A model generated the notes under the pieces. The model ran no database searches and had not been told where the DNA came from. It worked only from the letters and a program-made list of their open reading frames with translations. Positions 8,851 through 17,909 of a stretch of 41,232 bases of DNA are shown here, one piece after another. Position 1 is the first letter of the stretch, and each line of letters begins with the position of its first letter. This DNA is from JALCLA01 sp965653565 (lineage in GTDB: Bacteria; Pseudomonadota; Gammaproteobacteria; Xanthomonadales; Xanthomonadaceae). The DNA lies in assembly GCA_965653565.1 (NCBI GenBank), contig CBFHAI010000038.1:1-41232 (forward strand). Reading direction: 5' to 3'. The position numbers were made by a program, and so were the translations under genes.

Positions 8851-9813
8851 TTGGAATCGGTGCCCGGCGCACGCGCATCGATCAGCGTCGGCACGCCGTT
8901 CGTTTCCAGCGGGCCAAATCGATTCATGGCGCGCGCCGACGGCGGCGTGATGTTCAACACCGCCAATCCGCCTGCACCCGATTTCGACGATCTGGTGGTC
9001 GGCACGCGCGCCTTCAGCGGCGACTCCGATGCCGACCTGCGCCTGGTGACGCGGGGCGGGCGCAGCGGCGTGCTGTTCGTTTCCGACAGCAGCGGCGCGC
9101 TGCGCATCACGATGGACGATCTGATCGCCGGCGCGACCTATATCGATGTCGGCAACGGCGCCTCGCTCAGCAACGGCGGGGGCTGGACCAACGCATCGAG
9201 CCGCGCGCTCAAGCATGCCTTTGCGGCGGTCGATCCGGCCGACATCCTGCGCCGCGTGCGCGCGCTGCCGATCACGACCTGGAGCTACAGGGATTCCGCC
9301 GAAGGCCGTCATCTCGGCCCGGTGGCGGAGGATTTCAAAGCCGCGTTCGGCCTCGCCGGCGATGGCAAATCGATTCCGACGGTCGACGCCGACGGGGTCG
9401 CGCTCGCTGCGATCCAGGGCCTCGACGCCCGGCTCGACGACGAGCGCAATGCGCTGCGCGCCGAGAACGCCGCACTGCGCGAGCAATTCGATGGGCTGCG
9501 CAAGAGCCTCGAGGCATTGAACGCGCGCCTGCAGCGCGTCGAGGACGTGCGGCCGGGCCAGTGGGGAGAGCGACCTGATCGTCAGTGGTTGAACGACATC
9601 GAACGCGACGACGAAAACCCGACGTCGTGGCGGCCCCAGCCGCGTAGTCGCCGGGATGCGGCGCAGCGGAATCCGACGACACATCGCCGCGAGGCATGCC
9701 GTCCCCGGGACTGCTGTGCTGCATCCAGGCTACGGCTACAGGCCGCTGCAACGGCTGCGCCCGCATCGCAGGCGCCGGTGGTTGCGGCTTCGCTCCGCCC
9801 GTCAAAAATTTGA
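8851..9813 (+). pseudogene. Remnant of an S74-type intramolecular-chaperone (tail-fibre-like) protein
   Basis: The open frame contains a recognisable peptidase S74 / tail-fibre chaperone core: SSRALKHAFAAVDPADILRR, then ALPITTWSYR, HLGPVAEDFKAAFGLAG and DGVALAAIQGL (about 9190-9425), followed by a coiled coil (RNALRAENAALREQ). Complete relatives have several hundred residues of repeats before this core, which trimerises and self-cleaves. Here only about 110 residues precede it, the frame has no ATG and no ribosome binding site (first possible start TTG 8851), and a stop lies upstream at 8686. After about 9550 the translation turns into low-quality R/P-rich sequence, suggesting loss of the original stop. 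I read this as a 5'-truncated, probably frameshifted remnant; a short expressed form cannot be excluded. Confidence 0.55.
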
Positions 9814-9869
9814 CGTTCAAACGCGCACGGAACTTGCAGCAGACCTGGCAACCACCATGGAGGCAGGTC

Positions 9870-10112
9870 ATGACGATTCGTCTGTATGTGTTCGATGGTC
9901 CCGGTCACGGGCGTCAGGTCGATTACCACGGCGGTCCGATGGAACTGCAAGGCCGGGACGGACGCTGCCAGCGCTACGAGTTGCTGGAGGTACAGCGCGG
10001 CGAGACCAAGCTGCAATTGCTGGCGCCACCGCACACCCGCAACGAGGCGGGCATCGACGAATTCATCGACGAATACGGCGTCGCGCCGATCGCTCCCGTC
10101 TGCCTCAGCTAG
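9870..10112 (+). CDS. Small hypothetical protein (80 aa)
   Basis: An 80-residue soluble protein beginning MTIRLYVFDGPGHGRQVDY, with no signal peptide or membrane segment and only one cysteine near the C-terminus (PVCLS). I do not recognise the family. Translation is well supported: GGAGG (9859-9863) lies 6 bp before the ATG. It is followed after 57 bp by the DUF3606 gene, which also has a strong ribosome binding site, and then by two hairpins, so the two probably form one short transcript. The predicted structure is mainly beta-strands (LYVF, YELLEV, TKLQLL). Confidence 0.72.
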   Translation: MTIRLYVFDGPGHGRQVDYHGGPMELQGRDGRCQRYELLEVQRGETKLQLLAPPHTRNEAGIDEFIDEYGVAPIAPVCLS

Positions 10113-10169
10113 CCACGGTCTCGACCCGGCCGTCAGCCAGCCGCATCACCGTCAACCCAGGAGAAACTT

Positions 10170-10424
10170 ATGGACGATCAAGCTCCGCGCGATTACGACT
10201 ACGTCGAATGGAACGGGCGGGCACCGTTCGTGGCCGCACCGCTGCACGCGCCCGAGCCGGTCGTGATCGACACCACGCAGATCTGGATGGTCACCGAGCG
10301 CGAGTTGCGTTACTGGACGAGCGAACTGGGCGCCACCATCTACGAATTGCGCGATGCGATCGAAGCCACCGGTACCCGCGCCGCCGGCGCCGTGCGCGCC
10401 TATCTTCGGGCTCGCAGCGGTTAG
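10170..10424 (+). CDS. DUF3606 domain small protein
   Basis: An 84-residue protein. Residues 36-80 match the DUF3606 pattern (PF12244): VTERELRYWTSELGATIYEL, then RDAIEATGTRAAGAVRAYL. DUF3606 proteins are small helical cytosolic proteins of unknown role; the domain resembles a helix-turn-helix-like bundle. The N-terminal 35 residues are acidic and proline-rich and not part of the domain. AGGAG (10159-10163) lies 6 bp before the ATG. It is probably cotranscribed with the 80-residue gene upstream, and terminated by the hairpins at 10446-10510. Confidence 0.8.
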   Translation: MDDQAPRDYDYVEWNGRAPFVAAPLHAPEPVVIDTTQIWMVTERELRYWTSELGATIYELRDAIEATGTRAAGAVRAYLRARSG

Positions 10425-10445
10425 CCTTCGCGCTTGGTTGAATCG

Positions 10446-10510
10446 CCGTCGGAGCCGAGGCTCCGACGGTTCGATCGAACCCGGCGCAGCGGCGACGAGC
10501 GCCGCTTTAT
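10446..10510 (+). terminator. Tandem hairpins after the small-protein pair
   Basis: The first hairpin pairs CCGTCGGAGC (10446-10455) with GCTCCGACGG (10460-10469) across a 4-nt loop. The second pairs AGCGGCG (10488-10494) with CGCCGCT (10500-10506) across ACGAG and runs into TTATT. The pair lies between convergent genes, so it may stop transcription from either side. The second, with its short T-rich tail, is the better plus-strand terminator. Confidence 0.6.
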
Positions 10511-10539
10511 TCCGTTGCGGCGCCTCGTCCGCTCATGCT

Positions 10540-11346
10540 TCACGCCGCGTTGGCGGCGTCGCACAGGCGCGAAATCACGCTGCTGCCGGCGCGCGCTTCG
10601 CTGTCGCTGGACGGAGCGAATTCGGTGACGGTGAAGCCGACCAAGTCGGCCTGGCGCGCGATGCGCGCCACCAGCGCGACGGCGGCGTCGACGCCCAGCT
10701 TGCCGTCCGGATACGCCAGACAAGGAAACTCGCACGGATCGAGCACGTCCAGATCGAAGTGGATGTGCACCGGCCCGCCGATCGCCGCCTGCGCATCGAG
10801 CATCGTCGGATCGAGCATCGTTAGGCCCAGTTCGCGCTGCAGCGCCCAATCGCCTTCGTCGCCGAGCTGGATGCCGGAATAGTGGAAGCGCGCCGGATCG
10901 ATCGGCGCACCCAGCAGCGCCCGCATCGGCTCGGGCGCATATCCGAGGATCGCGCTCACCGGCATGCCGTGGAAATTGCCGCTGGGCGAGGTCTCGGGAG
11001 TGTTCGCGTCGAGATGGGCATCGATCCAGATCACGCGCAGCTGCGGATGCAGGCCGCTCAGATAGTCGATCACCGCGACATCGACGGCGCAATCGCCGCC
11101 CGCGGTCAGCACGCGGCGCGCGCCCGATTGCGCGAGCAGGCCCTGCGCACTGCGGAACTGCGCAAAGACGGCGTCCCATCGGTTGACGCCGTGCAGCGCG
11201 CCGCTGCGATCGTCGGCCAGCGGCACGCGCCGTTGCGGCGCGTACGCGGCGCATACCGCCGCTGCCGCTTCGGCACCGCGCAGAAGATTCTCGTGCCGGC
11301 CCGAGCCTTGCCATTGCGGGTAGGAAAGAGCGAGGTCGAACGGCAT
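10540..11346 (-). CDS. Arginase/agmatinase-superfamily protein with altered metal site
   Basis: A 268-residue ureohydrolase-fold protein. Metal-site motifs are recognisable: GGDC (83-86), DAHLDANT (109-116) and HFDLDVLDP (196-204). In ordinary arginases the first motif is GGDH, with the His binding one Mn2+; here the residue is Cys86. The other ligands Asp109, His111, Asp113, Asp198 and Asp200 are kept. The C-terminal catalytic region reads TEFAPS rather than the usual VEVNP. The enzyme probably acts on a guanidino compound or has lost a metal; arginine as substrate is not assured. The ATG at 11346 has AAGGAG about 8 bp upstream, so the longer frame to 11430 is rejected. It is monocistronic and convergent with the DUF3606 gene. 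Confidence 0.85.
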   Translation of the reverse strand: MPFDLALSYPQWQGSGRHENLLRGAEAAAAVCAAYAPQRRVPLADDRSGALHGVNRWDAVFAQFRSAQGLLAQSGARRVLTAGGDCAVDVAVIDYLSGLHPQLRVIWIDAHLDANTPETSPSGNFHGMPVSAILGYAPEPMRALLGAPIDPARFHYSGIQLGDEGDWALQRELGLTMLDPTMLDAQAAIGGPVHIHFDLDVLDPCEFPCLAYPDGKLGVDAAVALVARIARQADLVGFTVTEFAPSSDSEARAGSSVISRLCDAANAA

Positions 11347-11653
11347 GTCTTGCGCTCCTTGTCGATCGCCTGCGGCGGCAAACATCGATGATGCCACGGC
11401 GCGTGCAGCCGCCGGATCACACGCGAACAACCACCCGCGACGCCGACCCCGCCCGAAGCGCCCTCACAACTCGCCCCTAAACCCTGCCTTTAAGCACCGG
11501 CGCAATCGGCCTTTGTTGGATTCGGGCCTCTCGCGGCATTCAAGCATGGGAAATCCGCGTAAGGCGTCATGACGCACTCGCGGCTAGGCGGACGCGACGG
11601 TGACCTGCGTCCGTGTGCGGCACGCCCATCCCTGCGATGCATCGAGGTGAGAA
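11347..11653. other. Intergenic region before a beta-helix gene
   Basis: This gap separates the divergent arginase-fold and beta-helix genes. It should contain both promoters, but no convincing -10/-35 pair is seen. The only discrete element noted is the 12-bp palindrome at 11564-11575. No small gene or RNA is supported. Confidence 0.45.
11564..11575. promoter_or_regulatory. 12-bp perfect palindrome GCGTCATGACGC
   Basis: The palindrome lies 78 bp before the ATG of the beta-helix gene at 11654 and could be an operator. I did not see the same palindrome before the other GFE-tail genes, so a shared regulator is not supported. Confidence 0.25.
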
Positions 11654-12718
11654 ATGCGCTGGTTCCGCGATGGTTTTCTGCTGCTCGCCCTGTCGCTCGC
11701 GGCCGCCACCGGCGAGGCCGCAGAATTCTGCGTCGACACCGGCGCCGAGTTGCAGCAGGCGCTGATGACAGCGTCGAACAACGGCGAGGCCGACGTCGTC
11801 AAGATCGAAGCCGGCGTCTACGAGGGCGTCAGTGCGGTCGCCTTCGCCTACTCCAGCAGCCAGAACTTCGGCGTTTCCGTTGCGGGCGGCTATCTTTCCG
11901 GCTGCGCGGTGCAGTTGTTGCCGCCCGGCGTGACGGCGCTGAGCGGATCGGATGCGCGTCAGGTGTTGTCGATGCACGGCGCGCCCGGCAGCAGCGGCGC
12001 CTTGAATATTTCGAACCTGACGATCCGCGACGGATTCACCTCGCAGGCCGGCGGCGGCCTGACCATCGGTGGCGGCGGCTTCACGGGCAACGTCTCGGTA
12101 ACTCGCGTGGTGTTCTCGCGCAACGTGAGCACCGGTGCAGGCGGCGGCATGAGCCTCTATTCCGAAGGCCTGGTCAACGTATTGAACAACCTGTTCCTGC
12201 TCAATCGCTGCGGCCTGGCCAATTGCGCTTTCAGTGCCACCGTCAACGCGCCCAGCCCGGTCGAACTGCGCGCCTGGTTCGGCAACAACACCATCGTCGG
12301 CAACGCCTGCGTGGGCGGCTCGGGCTGCAATGCCACCGGTGCGCGCTTCGGCGGTTCGGGCAGCGCGGTGTTCTACAACAATGCCTTCGCCGCCAACACG
12401 CTCGGCGACCTGGCGCTGCAGAACTTCGGCGGCAGCGGCACAGAGCTCTACAACAACAACCTGGTGGCGATCAGCGGCACGCCGCCCGTCGCGATGGCCG
12501 GCAACATCGCCTACGCCAATCCGCAGTTTGTCGACCTGCTCGACGACGATCTGCGACCCGCCTTCGATTCGCCGCTGCGCAACGCCGGCACGTCGACATT
12601 CGCGCTGCTGCACGAAGACCTCAGGGGCGAGGAGCGCGTCAACGAGGCGGTCGTCGACATCGGCGCCTACGAAAACCACGAACAGATGTTCGCCGACGGT
12701 TTCGAATTCGTGCAGTGA
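11654..12718 (+). CDS. Secreted beta-helix protein (choice-of-anchor Q type) with GFE tail
   Basis: A 354-residue exported protein. The signal peptide spans about 1-23 (hydrophobic LLLALSLAAA, cleavage after GEAA). The body is a right-handed parallel beta-helix with asparagine-rich rungs (LNISNLTIRDGF, VLNNLFLLNR, ELYNNNLVAI). It closes with the choice-of-anchor-Q signature (LRGEERVNEAVVDIGAYE), then MFADGFEFVQ, the F-x-[DN]-G-F-E tail. The single-module architecture contrasts with the two-module paralogue 51 bp downstream at 12770, with which it is probably cotranscribed. GAGGTGA immediately before the ATG is a good ribosome binding site. It probably functions outside the outer membrane; no ligand can be inferred. 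Confidence 0.88.
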   Translation: MRWFRDGFLLLALSLAAATGEAAEFCVDTGAELQQALMTASNNGEADVVKIEAGVYEGVSAVAFAYSSSQNFGVSVAGGYLSGCAVQLLPPGVTALSGSDARQVLSMHGAPGSSGALNISNLTIRDGFTSQAGGGLTIGGGGFTGNVSVTRVVFSRNVSTGAGGGMSLYSEGLVNVLNNLFLLNRCGLANCAFSATVNAPSPVELRAWFGNNTIVGNACVGGSGCNATGARFGGSGSAVFYNNAFAANTLGDLALQNFGGSGTELYNNNLVAISGTPPVAMAGNIAYANPQFVDLLDDDLRPAFDSPLRNAGTSTFALLHEDLRGEERVNEAVVDIGAYENHEQMFADGFEFVQ

Positions 12719-12769
12719 GACGGCGTCCCACGCCGCAGCGACCCGACATTTCACAAGGAGTTGCCAGCG

Positions 12770-15250
12770 ATGAAGCACCCTGGGCTGAAGATCATGCTCG
12801 CGGTTCTCGCGACGGCGAATATTTGCTGCAACACGCCCGCGGGCGCCGCCAGCATCAACGTGTTTCCCGACGATCTCGTCGCGCCCTGCCAGCTGCGCGA
12901 GGCCATCCAGTCGGCCAACACCGATACCTCGGTCGGCGGCTGCACGGCCGGATCGGGCACCGACACGCTGCTATTGCTGCAGTACGACGATCGGCCGTTC
13001 TTCTCGATCGACAACGGCACGGGCAACGACGAGGATGCCAATGCCACCGGCGACCTCGACGTCAGCAGCGCGATCATCGTGCAGGGCGAGAATCCTACGC
13101 AGTCGGTGATCATCGGGCCGCAGTTCGATCGCGTCTTCGATGTGCGGCCGTCGGGCACCCTGACCATCAACAACGTTACGCTGATCGGCGGCAGCATCGT
13201 CGGCGCCGACGCGAATGACGGTGGCGTGGTGCGCAAGGCGTCCGGCGGCACGCTGACGATCAACCGCAGCGTGCTGCGCGGCGGCAACGCGCAGTACGGC
13301 GGCGCGCTGCATGCAATGGGCAGCGGCGTGGTGACGCTCGATCGCGTCACGCTGTTCGGCAACCAAGCGGTGTACGGCGGCGCGATCGCGTTGCAGCAAA
13401 GCGCCGGCGTCGAAGCGGTGCTCAGCAACGTCACGATCAGCGGCAACGATGCCAGCTTCAGCGGCGGCGGACTGTATGCGAGCAGCTGGTTCCGCCTGCG
13501 CAACGTCACCGTCGCGCGCAATCGCTCCGCCGGCGTCGGCGGCGTGCAGTACGCGGGCTCGGTGAATACGACCGGCGTGAATCTGATGAACAGCCTGCTG
13601 ATCGACAACATCAACGGCAACGGCCACGCCTCGGATCTGTACTGCGCCGGCCCGACCGGCAATAACCAGCTGGGTGCGCGCGCCCACACGATGATCGGCG
13701 CGATCGTCAACTGCACCTTCGCTTCGTTCAGCGGCATTCCGGTGAACAGCGACGCACGCATTTCACCGCTGTTCGATTCGGGCGCCGGCATTCCGACCCA
13801 TGCGCTGCTGCCCGGCAGCGCCGCCCTCGGCGCCGGCAATCCGACCAATATCAACCCGACGACCGCCTGCCTGGGCAACGACGCACGCGGCCTGTCGCGC
13901 GGCATCGCGTGCGATCTGGGCGCCTACGAGCAGCATTTCGACGTGACGGTGAATTCCTTCAGCGACCTGCCCGATTCGAATCCGGGCGACGGCGTCTGCC
14001 AGGCACTGGGCAACGTCTGCACGCTGCGCGCGGTGGCGATGGAAGCCAACGCCACCCGCGGCCGCTGGTTCGTGAATCTACCGGCCGGCACCTATACCTT
14101 GACCCGTCCCTTCAACGATGTGGACGACGAAGACGGCGGCGATCTCGATATCAAGGCCAGCAACCACGACGCGCCGTTCCAGATGACGCTGTTCGGCGCC
14201 GGCGACGCCGACGACACCCAGATCGTCGGCGGCGGCTTCGATCGCGTGCTGGAAGTGCGCGCACGCAATGTTTCCGGCCCCACCTATGTCGACATTCACT
14301 ATCCGCTGGCGTTCGCGCTGCTCAATGCCACCGTCCGCGGCGGCGTGCTGAATCGCGATCCGTTCGAGTTCGATCCCAACGCCAGGCTGCTCGGTGGCGG
14401 CATCAAGATCACCGGCGGCAAGACGCTGTTGCACAACGTGGTGGTGAAGGACAGCTATGTCGAGTCGCTACCGGCGATCGAGGATTCGATCGCCGGCGGC
14501 GTCTTCGTCGATACGCGGCTGGGCACGAACGCGACCGATCGGCCCTATCTGAGCAGTGCGCGCTTCGAACGGTTCGCGATCGTCGACAACGCGACCAGCG
14601 ACCAGGGCGGCGGCTACAGCAAATACGCCGGCGGGCTTTACGTCACCAGCGCAGGCGGATACGAGATCGCCGACGGCGTGACCCTGATCAATGGCCTGAT
14701 CGCCGGCAACTACAGTCGGGCTGCCGGTGGCGCGATGATCTACGGCGCGGTGCAGGCGAGTTTTCTCAGCGTGGTCGACAACGCCGCCGGACCGCTGGCG
14801 CCGCCGGGCTACACGCAATACGCAGGCGGCCTGACCCTGGGCGGGCAGAACAACGCGTTCAACAATGTGCTGCTCGCCGACAATGTCGCGGGCACCGAGC
14901 CCTCCGACTGCGAATTGATCGGCACCGGTTCGAGCCTGGTGAGCCTGGGCTACAACCTGATCCGCACCAGCGGCGCCGGCTGCCTGATCTCGGGCGACAT
15001 CGCCACCAATCTGCTCAATGTCGATCCGCAACTCGGCGCGCGAACCGTGACGCTCGGCATGCCGAACCATGCACCGGCCGACGACGGTCCGGCGGTGAAT
15101 GCGATTCCGGGCTCACGCTGCGTCGATGCGGGCGGCTTCGGCGTCGCCGTCGATGGACGCGGCATCGCGCGGCCGAGCGCCGGCGATGCGGCTTGCGACA
15201 TCGGTGCGGTGGAAGTGGAGTTGCCGTTGTTCGCCGATGGTTTCGAGTAA
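12770..15250 (+). CDS. Secreted two-module beta-helix protein with GFE tail
   Basis: An 826-residue exported protein, signal peptide about 1-27. Module 1 opens with CQLREAIQSANTDT, module 2 with CTLRAVAMEA; both are CSLREA-like. Each continues as an N/G-rich beta-helix and ends in a choice-of-anchor-Q block (DARGLSR ... DLGAYE; DGRGIAR ... DIGAVE). The protein ends exactly with LFADGFE. Order and many segments match the protein at 645-3161 (for example DEDAN-x-x-GD, DR-[LV]-FDV, TV-x-GG/TL-x-GG), so the two are paralogues with an internal duplication. The ATG at 12770 has AAGGAG 9 bp upstream, which decides it over the TTG at 12761. It is probably cotranscribed with the preceding beta-helix gene. 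The stop is 19 bp from the convergent kinase gene. Confidence 0.88.
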   Translation: MKHPGLKIMLAVLATANICCNTPAGAASINVFPDDLVAPCQLREAIQSANTDTSVGGCTAGSGTDTLLLLQYDDRPFFSIDNGTGNDEDANATGDLDVSSAIIVQGENPTQSVIIGPQFDRVFDVRPSGTLTINNVTLIGGSIVGADANDGGVVRKASGGTLTINRSVLRGGNAQYGGALHAMGSGVVTLDRVTLFGNQAVYGGAIALQQSAGVEAVLSNVTISGNDASFSGGGLYASSWFRLRNVTVARNRSAGVGGVQYAGSVNTTGVNLMNSLLIDNINGNGHASDLYCAGPTGNNQLGARAHTMIGAIVNCTFASFSGIPVNSDARISPLFDSGAGIPTHALLPGSAALGAGNPTNINPTTACLGNDARGLSRGIACDLGAYEQHFDVTVNSFSDLPDSNPGDGVCQALGNVCTLRAVAMEANATRGRWFVNLPAGTYTLTRPFNDVDDEDGGDLDIKASNHDAPFQMTLFGAGDADDTQIVGGGFDRVLEVRARNVSGPTYVDIHYPLAFALLNATVRGGVLNRDPFEFDPNARLLGGGIKITGGKTLLHNVVVKDSYVESLPAIEDSIAGGVFVDTRLGTNATDRPYLSSARFERFAIVDNATSDQGGGYSKYAGGLYVTSAGGYEIADGVTLINGLIAGNYSRAAGGAMIYGAVQASFLSVVDNAAGPLAPPGYTQYAGGLTLGGQNNAFNNVLLADNVAGTEPSDCELIGTGSSLVSLGYNLIRTSGAGCLISGDIATNLLNVDPQLGARTVTLGMPNHAPADDGPAVNAIPGSRCVDAGGFGVAVDGRGIARPSAGDAACDIGAVEVELPLFADGFE

Positions 15251-15269
15251 ACGCGTCGCGCAGTGCGCG

Positions 15270-17909
15270 TCAAACTTTTGCGGGCGGGCTTTTCAGGGGT
15301 GTGGAGTTTCCCGCCGCACACTGCTCAAGCGCGGTTCTTTGTTCGTCGGTGACGGCGAGTTCCGTCCTGGCCAGCGTCGCCACGGCAAGCGTTCGCGCGG
15401 CGTCCTTCTCGCCGGCCGCCAGATGCAACTGGCAGCGCAGCAGGATCAGGCGCGCCTGGTTTCTCGCGACCCGCGCATCGTCGCGCCAGGCGGCGATCAG
15501 CGCATCGGCGACGCGCGTCGCTTCTTCGCGCCCCTCCGGCAAACGCGACAAGGCCCAGGCGAGATCGAGATTCCACAGGAAATGGTTCGGGTGCTCGCGG
15601 CCGTAGGTCTTCTCGAGGATTCGAATGGCTTCGCGCGTATGGATAGCCGAGTTCTTCCAGTCGCCCTGCATGGCGTAGGTGCCGGCGCGGCGCGTGACGA
15701 TCAGCGTATTCTGATAGGCATCGGCGCCGAGCAGCGCGCGCATGTTTTCGGCGGCCTCCTGCTGCAGGCGATGCGCTTCGTCGAAGCGGCCCTGCAGGGC
15801 GAGGGCGTCGCCGATCTGTCCCTGCACGAACCACGACGACGCGGTGCGCGGATCCTTGGAACTGGCGCGCAAGCGCAGCGCTTCGCGAAAATCCTTTTCG
15901 GCGAGCTTGCCGTCGCCGCGTTCGAAGTGGACGGAGCCGCGGATCGAATGCAGTTGCGCGCGCCCGAGAATTTCGTCGTCCGGCATCGCCTGCTCGGCTT
16001 CGCCCAGCACCGCGAGCGCGACCGCCGGATCGCCCGCGGCGCGTTCCATGTCGCCGCGCAATGTCAGCAGGTTGGCCAACGAGCCGCTGCGCGGACCGAT
16101 GCGCTGCCGAGCGATGTCGGCGCCGCGTACCAACGCGGCGCGCGCTTCCTCGAACTTCCTCTGCCGGTTCAGCAGCGAACCGAGAATATGCAGCGGACGG
16201 ACCAGGCGCGCGTCGTCGCGCCCGTAATGCCGTTCGAGCATCGCGATCGCCGTGCGCACATTGACCATCGCCGGCGCATCCTCGCGCAGCACTTCCTGCG
16301 CCAGGCTCAGCGCGACCAGCGCCTGGATCGCCTCGGGATGCTCCGCACCGAGCGCACCGACAAGGATCCGATGCGCGTTTTCGGCCGCCACTTTGGCATC
16401 CGGATAGCGCGCCAGACTGAGCATCGAGAATGACGACAGCGCATGGATGCGTCCGGCATCGACGCTTTCCGGGCCGGATGCTCGCGTCGCCAGCGTCAAT
16501 GCGCTGTCGAAGTAACGCCTGGCATCGTCCATGCGAAGTTCGCGACTCGCCACCGCGCTGCGCAGACCGTCGATCTCGGCGCGCAACGACAGACTGTCGC
16601 CGTCGCCGAGCTTGCGCATGGCGCTGTCGAGCGTGCTGCGCGCGGCGTCGACCTGCGAAAGATGCAATTGCGCTTCGCCCATCACGCGCAGCAGCCGCGC
16701 CTGGCTGTGCGGATCGTCCGCCAGTTCGTTTTCGACGCGCGTCACCGCGTCCGCGATCAGCAGTTCGGGCGGCCGTGCCGACGCGGCGTCGCGCCGCAGC
16801 GGATCGTGCTCGCGGTAAAGCGATGCGAGGAATTCCGACACGCGTTCGGCCACCTGCCGTTGCGCCTGCTCGCGCCGCAAGCCGATCACCGTCGCCAGTG
16901 CGATGCCGATCGATCCGATCACGACGGAAGCCAGCAGCGCGTGCCGCACGCGGCGGCGCGGCGCATCGATCAGTCGTTGCAGCGAATGGCGCAGTCGATC
17001 GGCGCTCGGCCGCGCGCGCGGATCGGCATCGAGCGATTGTGCGACCAGCGAGCGCAGGCCGCGCGGACGCAGCGACGGCGACGGCTGCGCGTGCTCGGGA
17101 TAGCGATTGGTCGCCAGCAGATGCGCCAGCACGCCGTAGGCATAGAGATCGACCGCCTGGGTGCCGGCGTTGCCGGCGATGATCTCCGGCGCCAGATAGC
17201 GCGGCGTGCCGGCGCTGACCGCGCTGCCTTCGTCGCTCGAATCGAAGCCGGCGCCGAAATCCATCAGGATCACGCGGCCGCGCGTATCGAGCATCACGTT
17301 GCTGGCCTTGATGTCGCCATGCACCAGGCCGGCGCGATGCACGGCTTCGAGCGCGTCGGCCAGTTCCGCCAGCACGCGCAACAGTTCGTCGCCCCGCAAC
17401 GCACCGCTGCGCTGCAGGCGCGCGCTGAGGGTTTCGCCGTCGATCCAGTCGGCCCACAAACCGGCGCGGCCGTCGTGATAGCTGGCGCCGTGGACGGCCA
17501 GCACGTTGGGATGCCGCACGCGCGCCAGGCGCCGCGCTTCGGCCACGAAATCGCGGCCGCTGGGCAGCAAGGCCTCGCTTTCGCGATGCCGCAGTTTGAG
17601 CGCGACGGTGCGGTCGAGGGTCGGATCGTAGGCACGATAGACCGCACCGAAACCGCCCTGCCCGGCCAACTGCAATTGCTGCAGATGACCCCAGCTGGTA
17701 CCGGCGTCGGCGCCCGCCTGCATCGCCTTGACCAGCGCCTGCAGTTTGGCGAGGCGCTGCGCCAGCGCCGGATCCTCGGTCTGCAGCGCGCTCAGGTCGA
17801 CGGCTTCGCCATCGGCGATGCGGCGCGCGATATCGAGCGCGGCGTCGGAGTCTGCCGAGCGCCGATCCGCGGCCGTACCGGCGGCGGCCTTGGCGTCGTC
17901 GTCACTCAA
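15270..17909 (-). CDS. Transmembrane Ser/Thr protein kinase with TPR region (pair A)
   Basis: An 879-residue Hanks-type kinase. The cytosolic kinase domain (about 78-315) shows GQGGFG (83-88), Lys105 (VALKL), Glu124, HGDIKASN (197-204), DFG (217-219) and APE (240-242). The catalytic loop has Gly where RD kinases have Arg, so it is a non-RD kinase. A transmembrane helix follows at about 323-343, then roughly 500 residues of tetratricopeptide-like helical repeats, probably periplasmic. The gene overlaps the preceding sigma-factor gene by 8 bp, indicating translational coupling; the start is a TTG at 17909, since no ATG occurs before residue 63. In known systems of this layout the kinase phosphorylates and activates the cognate ECF sigma factor; that is inferred here from context. 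Confidence 0.88.
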   Translation of the reverse strand: MSDDDAKAAAGTAADRRSADSDAALDIARRIADGEAVDLSALQTEDPALAQRLAKLQALVKAMQAGADAGTSWGHLQQLQLAGQGGFGAVYRAYDPTLDRTVALKLRHRESEALLPSGRDFVAEARRLARVRHPNVLAVHGASYHDGRAGLWADWIDGETLSARLQRSGALRGDELLRVLAELADALEAVHRAGLVHGDIKASNVMLDTRGRVILMDFGAGFDSSDEGSAVSAGTPRYLAPEIIAGNAGTQAVDLYAYGVLAHLLATNRYPEHAQPSPSLRPRGLRSLVAQSLDADPRARPSADRLRHSLQRLIDAPRRRVRHALLASVVIGSIGIALATVIGLRREQAQRQVAERVSEFLASLYREHDPLRRDAASARPPELLIADAVTRVENELADDPHSQARLLRVMGEAQLHLSQVDAARSTLDSAMRKLGDGDSLSLRAEIDGLRSAVASRELRMDDARRYFDSALTLATRASGPESVDAGRIHALSSFSMLSLARYPDAKVAAENAHRILVGALGAEHPEAIQALVALSLAQEVLREDAPAMVNVRTAIAMLERHYGRDDARLVRPLHILGSLLNRQRKFEEARAALVRGADIARQRIGPRSGSLANLLTLRGDMERAAGDPAVALAVLGEAEQAMPDDEILGRAQLHSIRGSVHFERGDGKLAEKDFREALRLRASSKDPRTASSWFVQGQIGDALALQGRFDEAHRLQQEAAENMRALLGADAYQNTLIVTRRAGTYAMQGDWKNSAIHTREAIRILEKTYGREHPNHFLWNLDLAWALSRLPEGREEATRVADALIAAWRDDARVARNQARLILLRCQLHLAAGEKDAARTLAVATLARTELAVTDEQRTALEQCAAGNSTPLKSPPAKV

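Noticed and set aside
7405..9684. 759-residue minus-strand frame over the serine hydrolase and S74 remnant
   Set aside because: It runs out of frame through the serine hydrolase, which has all three active-site motifs in its own frame.
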